A stretch of DNA of 7,135 bases. It comes from Planctomycetota bacterium. Lineage in GTDB: Bacteria; Planctomycetota; Brocadiia; JAJRTI01. The stretch lies in NCBI GenBank assembly GCA_024278415.1, contig JAJRTI010000557.1:1-7135 (forward strand). The letters run 5' to 3'. Position numbers and translations under genes: made by a program. Below, piece after piece: positions 4,829-7,135 of this stretch. A model generated the notes under the pieces. That model made no database searches. It was given only the letters and a program-made list of their open reading frames with translations, and was not told the DNA's origin. The first letter of the stretch is position 1, and every line of letters begins with the position of its first letter.

Positions 4829-5995
4829 CTACCCCAGCACGTCCTTCGCCGCGGCCCTGATTCTCTTGATGATCGCGGTCACCTCCGCGCGCTTGCGGTC
4901 GGGGTGGTTGCCCATCATGACGGTGCGGTTGAGGATGTCGAGAGACTTGGCGCACATGTCCTTGCTGTAGTCCATGCGGCAGCCCTTGTTCTCCTTCATC
5001 TTGTACGGGTTGAGGGCCGGGTGATGCGCGCCCTTGTGGTCGAGGATGGGATCCCATTCGGTGTACACGTGCCGGCCGGTCTGCCCGGCGATGCCGCCGC
5101 CGGCGAGATTGCGGAATTCGAGAGCGGCTTCCTCGGTGGGCAAGATGAACATCACGTGCGTGCCGCATTCGTGGTCGAGGCTGTTGGCCTTGATGGGCGT
5201 GAGGCCGGTGTCCGCGGTCTCCTTGAGGATGCGCTTCTTCTGCCGGCGCATCGCGCGGATCATGGGGTCGATGCGGTCGAGCTGCACGTTGAGGATCGCG
5301 CCTTCGATCTCGGACGCGCGCGAGCCTGAACTCGCGAAGATGTCGCGCTTGGGGTCGCGGCCGTCCCAGTAGAACCGGCAACACTCGTTCGTGCACTCCG
5401 CGCGCCAGGCGATGAGGTCGTCGCTCGTGACGACCGCGCCGCCTTCGCCGCAGGACATGTTCTTGTAGTAGTTGAAGCTGAACCCGGCCGCGTGGCCGAA
5501 GGCGCCGAGCTTCTTGCCCTCGTATCCGCCGCCCACGGCCTGGCACACGTCCTCGACCACGAGCAGCTTGCGCTTCTTCGCGACGCGCAGGAGCGCCTTC
5601 ATGTCGCAGCACAGGCCCCACATGTGCACCGGCATGACCGCCTTGGTGCGCGGGCCGGCCATCGTGTCCACGGCCTTGGGGTCGATGGTGATGCTCTCGT
5701 CGATGTCGACGACGACCGGGATCGCGCCGACCGCGAGCACTGCGATCGCGGATGCCATGTACGTGCATGCGGGCACGAGGACTTCGTCGCCGGGCCCCAC
5801 GCCGACGCCCACGAGTGCGGCGCGCAGCGCGTCCGTGCCGCTCGCGGTCATGGCCACGTGCTTGACGCCAAGGTATTTGGCGTAGCGCTTCTCAAAGCGT
5901 TCGCACTCCGAGCCGAGATTGCCGTAACGGAAAAGCTTGCCGCTCAAGATAACCTTGGCGACCGCGTAGGCTTCTTTTTGTCCAATGCGATACAT
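4829..5995 (-). CDS. DegT/DnrJ/EryC1/StrS-family PLP-dependent aminotransferase
   Basis: 388 residues, typical for this fold-type I family, whose members mostly aminate keto groups on nucleotide sugars (some act on cyclitols or aminohydroxybenzoate precursors) in the cytoplasm. Seen in order: TASGTDALRAAL (50-61), the PLP phosphate-binding segment; GDEVLVPACTYMAS (69-82); VHMWGLCCDM (123-132); VVEDVCQAVGG (146-156), with D149 for the pyridine nitrogen; and FSFNYYKNMSCGEGG (172-186), where K178 should form the Schiff base. The C-terminal half is less conserved and Cys-rich near 202-206. The frame stays open to an ATG at 6262, but those extra 89 codons translate palindromic repeats. I chose ATG at 5995 because MYRIGQKEAY begins the family's conserved N-terminus and AGGA lies 10 bp upstream. 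It is probably monocistronic. The substrate is undetermined; an O-antigen or surface-sugar role is a guess from the nearby LPS genes. Confidence 0.9.
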   Translation of the reverse strand: MYRIGQKEAYAVAKVILSGKLFRYGNLGSECERFEKRYAKYLGVKHVAMTASGTDALRAALVGVGVGPGDEVLVPACTYMASAIAVLAVGAIPVVVDIDESITIDPKAVDTMAGPRTKAVMPVHMWGLCCDMKALLRVAKKRKLLVVEDVCQAVGGGYEGKKLGAFGHAAGFSFNYYKNMSCGEGGAVVTSDDLIAWRAECTNECCRFYWDGRDPKRDIFASSGSRASEIEGAILNVQLDRIDPMIRAMRRQKKRILKETADTGLTPIKANSLDHECGTHVMFILPTEEAALEFRNLAGGGIAGQTGRHVYTEWDPILDHKGAHHPALNPYKMKENKGCRMDYSKDMCAKSLDILNRTVMMGNHPDRKRAEVTAIIKRIRAAAKDVLG

Positions 5996-6019
5996 GGCAG
6001 GGGTTCCTGTTCGTGAAAG

Positions 6020-6043
6020 GGACAACCCTTGTGGACTGTCCCC
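6020..6043 (-). repeat. Leader inverted repeat of the aminotransferase gene
   Basis: On the minus strand GGGACA and TGTCCC could pair around 12 nt. Alternatively ACAA and TTGT could pair around GGG; the two pairings compete for the same TTGT. It lies between the candidate promoter and the start codon. Stems are short, so a regulatory role is only a possibility. Confidence 0.25.
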
Positions 6044-6068
6044 GCTGGTGGGATTGCAAAAGCGCGAT

Positions 6069-6097
6069 AGCTTACGATCACCGCGGCAGACCGTCAA
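6069..6097 (-). promoter_or_regulatory. Candidate sigma-70 type promoter for the aminotransferase gene
   Basis: On the minus strand TTGACG (6097-6092) matches 5 of 6 bases of the -35 consensus. It stands exactly 17 bp from TAAGCT (6074-6069), a poor -10 (3 of 6). The implied leader is about 65 nt. Confidence 0.35.
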
Positions 6098-6176
6098 GGA
6101 TGCAGCGCACCGGAAAGCCTCTCCACATCGGAGCGCGAAAACGCGATAATGCGCTGTCCATGATTGCGCCTCTGGT

Positions 6177-6202
6177 GTAGGATGCGTCTTCAGACGCAGA
6201 CG
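6177..6202 (+). repeat. REP-like palindrome, GTAG family, diverged copy 4
   Basis: GTAG and GA precede stem TGCGTC/GACGCA around TTCA. It shares the GTAG head, 6-bp stem and TCA-type loop of the family, but not the stem sequence. Confidence 0.55.
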
Positions 6203-6215
6203 AGCGTTGGCGTTC

Positions 6216-6240
6216 GTAGCGCGCACGTCAGTGCGTTCTG
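6216..6240 (+). repeat. REP-like palindrome, GTAG family, copy 3
   Basis: GTAG and one C precede stem GCGCAC/GTGCGT around GTCA, ending TCTG. The outer pair is G-U. It forms an inverted doublet with 6262-6286: 20 of 25 positions match, with a 21-bp spacer. Confidence 0.7.
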
Positions 6241-6261
6241 CCGTCGTTTGAGCCCTGGCCA

Positions 6262-6286
6262 CGGAACGCTCTTACGAGCGTGCTAC
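6262..6286 (-). repeat. REP-like palindrome, GTAG family, copy 2
   Basis: On the minus strand GTAG and one C precede stem ACGCTC/GAGCGT around GTAA, ending TCCG. Relative to the copy at 4631-4655 an A-T stem pair is exchanged for T-A, preserving the stem. It lies 55 bp upstream of the NPCBM gene start. Confidence 0.7.
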
Positions 6287-6330
6287 AAACGGGGGCCGCT
6301 CCCTCCTGCCGCCCTCCCCCGGGCAACCAT

Positions 6331-6335
6331 AGGAG
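6331..6335 (+). promoter_or_regulatory. Ribosome binding site deciding a TTG start
   Basis: AGGAG stands 6 bp upstream of TTG at 6342. This is the only strong Shine-Dalgarno near the gene, and it selects TTG over the in-frame ATG at 6396, which has none. Confidence 0.65.
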
Positions 6336-6341
6336 CCTCCT

Positions 6342-7135
6342 TTGCGAATCACCACCATCCTCCTCGCCGCCTGCGTCCTCACGTCAAGCCGTGCCATGGC
6401 GAGCGTCGATGAACTCTACGTGAAGAAGGCCACCTTCGCCCAGACCATGCACGCGACGCGCACAAAGCTGCGGGAGTACTACAAGGCTCGCGGCTTCCAG
6501 CCATACATGAGCGGGCTCATGAACCGGAGGGCCAGGCCGTTCCGCATCACGGTCGACGTGTCGAACCTGGACAAGCTTTACCTCGTGGCGCACCACGACA
6601 ACGACAAGGTCTGGGCGCCGGTGGTGTGGGGCGAGGCCAAGCTCATCGACAAGGCCGGCAAGGAGACGCAACTGGCCGCGCTCAAGCCGGCGTCCTTCCG
6701 CGCCAAGCGCCGCAATTTCAGGCGCTACCACAACAAGCCGGTCAACTGCGGCAAGGCCACGTTCAAGCACGGCCTCTACGCCATGACCCCGGCCGAAATC
6801 TGCTACAAGTTGGACAAGAAGTTCGCGCGCTTCGAGGCGACCCTCGGGGTCATTGACACAGGCGGCCCCTCCGCCAGCATCCGTTTCAAAGTGCTCGACC
6901 GGCCCAACCAGGACGATCTCAACAACCTGCTGTGGCAGCGCGTAGCAAAGGACTTCCGTCTCGAGGCAAGCCGCTTCTACAGCCGCGACGGCGAGTTTTG
7001 GTTCGGCAACGACTCCACGGCCGGCTGGGAGGCGCGCATCGTCGATGCTTGGGTGCTGCGGCGCATGAACAGGCTCGCAAACGGCCTGCGCAGGGAACTG
7101 GCCGCGCTGAAGAAGCAAAAGAGGACGCCCCAAGA
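6342..7135 (+). CDS. Secreted NPCBM-domain protein, N-terminal part (C-terminus beyond right edge)
   Basis: 264 codons reach the right edge. With the TTG start, residues 1-20 (RITTILLAACVLTSSRAMA) look like a Sec signal peptide with likely cleavage after AMA; ATG at 6396 would remove it. LAAC at 8-11 resembles a lipobox but sits very early. Residues about 78-186 fit an NPCBM (novel putative carbohydrate-binding module): LYLVAHHDND (79-88), FKHGLYAMTPAEICYKL (141-157) corresponding to the family's glycine-rich, histidine-containing strand, and FARFEATLGVIDTGG (161-175) with RFKVL (181-185). The GxGxHA-type core is degenerate here. Residues 187-264 are charged and probably helical, and I do not recognise them. 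A role in binding extracellular or cell-surface glycans is inferred from the family. No enzymatic domain is visible in the part present. Confidence 0.72.
   Translation, partial: MRITTILLAACVLTSSRAMASVDELYVKKATFAQTMHATRTKLREYYKARGFQPYMSGLMNRRARPFRITVDVSNLDKLYLVAHHDNDKVWAPVVWGEAKLIDKAGKETQLAALKPASFRAKRRNFRRYHNKPVNCGKATFKHGLYAMTPAEICYKLDKKFARFEATLGVIDTGGPSASIRFKVLDRPNQDDLNNLLWQRVAKDFRLEASRFYSRDGEFWFGNDSTAGWEARIVDAWVLRRMNRLANGLRRELAALKKQKRTPQ

Larger units (their letters stand above)
5996..6341. other. Divergent intergenic region
   Basis: Separates the minus-strand aminotransferase and plus-strand NPCBM genes. It holds a candidate aminotransferase promoter, a short leader inverted repeat and three GTAG palindromes. 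Positions 6098-6176 show only a short CGCG-AAAA-CGCG palindrome preceded by GGAG (6130-6145), too small to call. No clear promoter for the plus-strand gene is visible. Confidence 0.65.

Noticed and set aside
4734..5768. A 344-codon minus-strand open frame, very rich in Arg and His
   Set aside because: It is a frame-shifted reading of the aminotransferase gene, which has all PLP-fold motifs in its own frame.
6130..6145. GGAG followed by CGCG-AAAA-CGCG as a GGAG element
   Set aside because: The 4-bp stem and unrelated loop could easily arise by chance in G+C-rich DNA.
6384..7133. A 249-codon minus-strand open frame opposite the NPCBM gene
   Set aside because: The plus strand has a strong ribosome site, signal peptide and NPCBM motifs; the minus frame is low-complexity Val/Leu/Ala/Arg.

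Overview
The window is a G+C-rich bacterial segment with five recognisable protein genes, two cut by the window edges, and two intergenic islands packed with palindromes. Lipopolysaccharide heptose genes imply a Gram-negative envelope. An NPCBM-type secreted protein plus these palindromes suggests an environmental bacterium of the Planctomycetota/Verrucomicrobiota-Lentisphaerota kind, but this placement is an inference and not firm.

Layout, left to right. 1-442 (minus): N-terminal part of a HAD-superfamily hydrolase. 443-912: no gene; it holds a 217-bp foldback element (555-771) with a perfect 26-bp central hairpin. 913-3993 (minus): a tight three-gene operon read right to left: a B12-binding radical SAM protein, an ADP-heptose:LPS heptosyltransferase (waaF-like), and a stand-alone heptose-phosphate adenylyltransferase (rfaE2-like). 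The first two genes overlap by a few bases and the last two are 4 bp apart. The last two supply and use ADP-heptose for the LPS inner core; the radical SAM protein is an unassigned partner. 3994-4828: no gene; it holds tandem hairpins, a second foldback (4270-4547) and a GTAG-headed palindrome (4631-4655). 4829-5995 (minus): a DegT/DnrJ/EryC1/StrS-family PLP aminotransferase, probably acting on a nucleotide sugar. 5996-6341: divergent intergenic region with a candidate promoter for the aminotransferase and three more GTAG-headed palindromes. 6342-7135 (plus): start of a secreted NPCBM-domain protein.

The most notable content is non-coding. At least three palindrome families occur, and copies differ by paired, stem-preserving substitutions. 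Two families carry GTAG or GGAG immediately 5' of the stem, the signature described for REP elements mobilised by RAYT (REP-associated tyrosine) transposases. No RAYT gene lies in the window. Both large foldbacks share one plan: self-complementary side hairpins placed symmetrically around a central hairpin.
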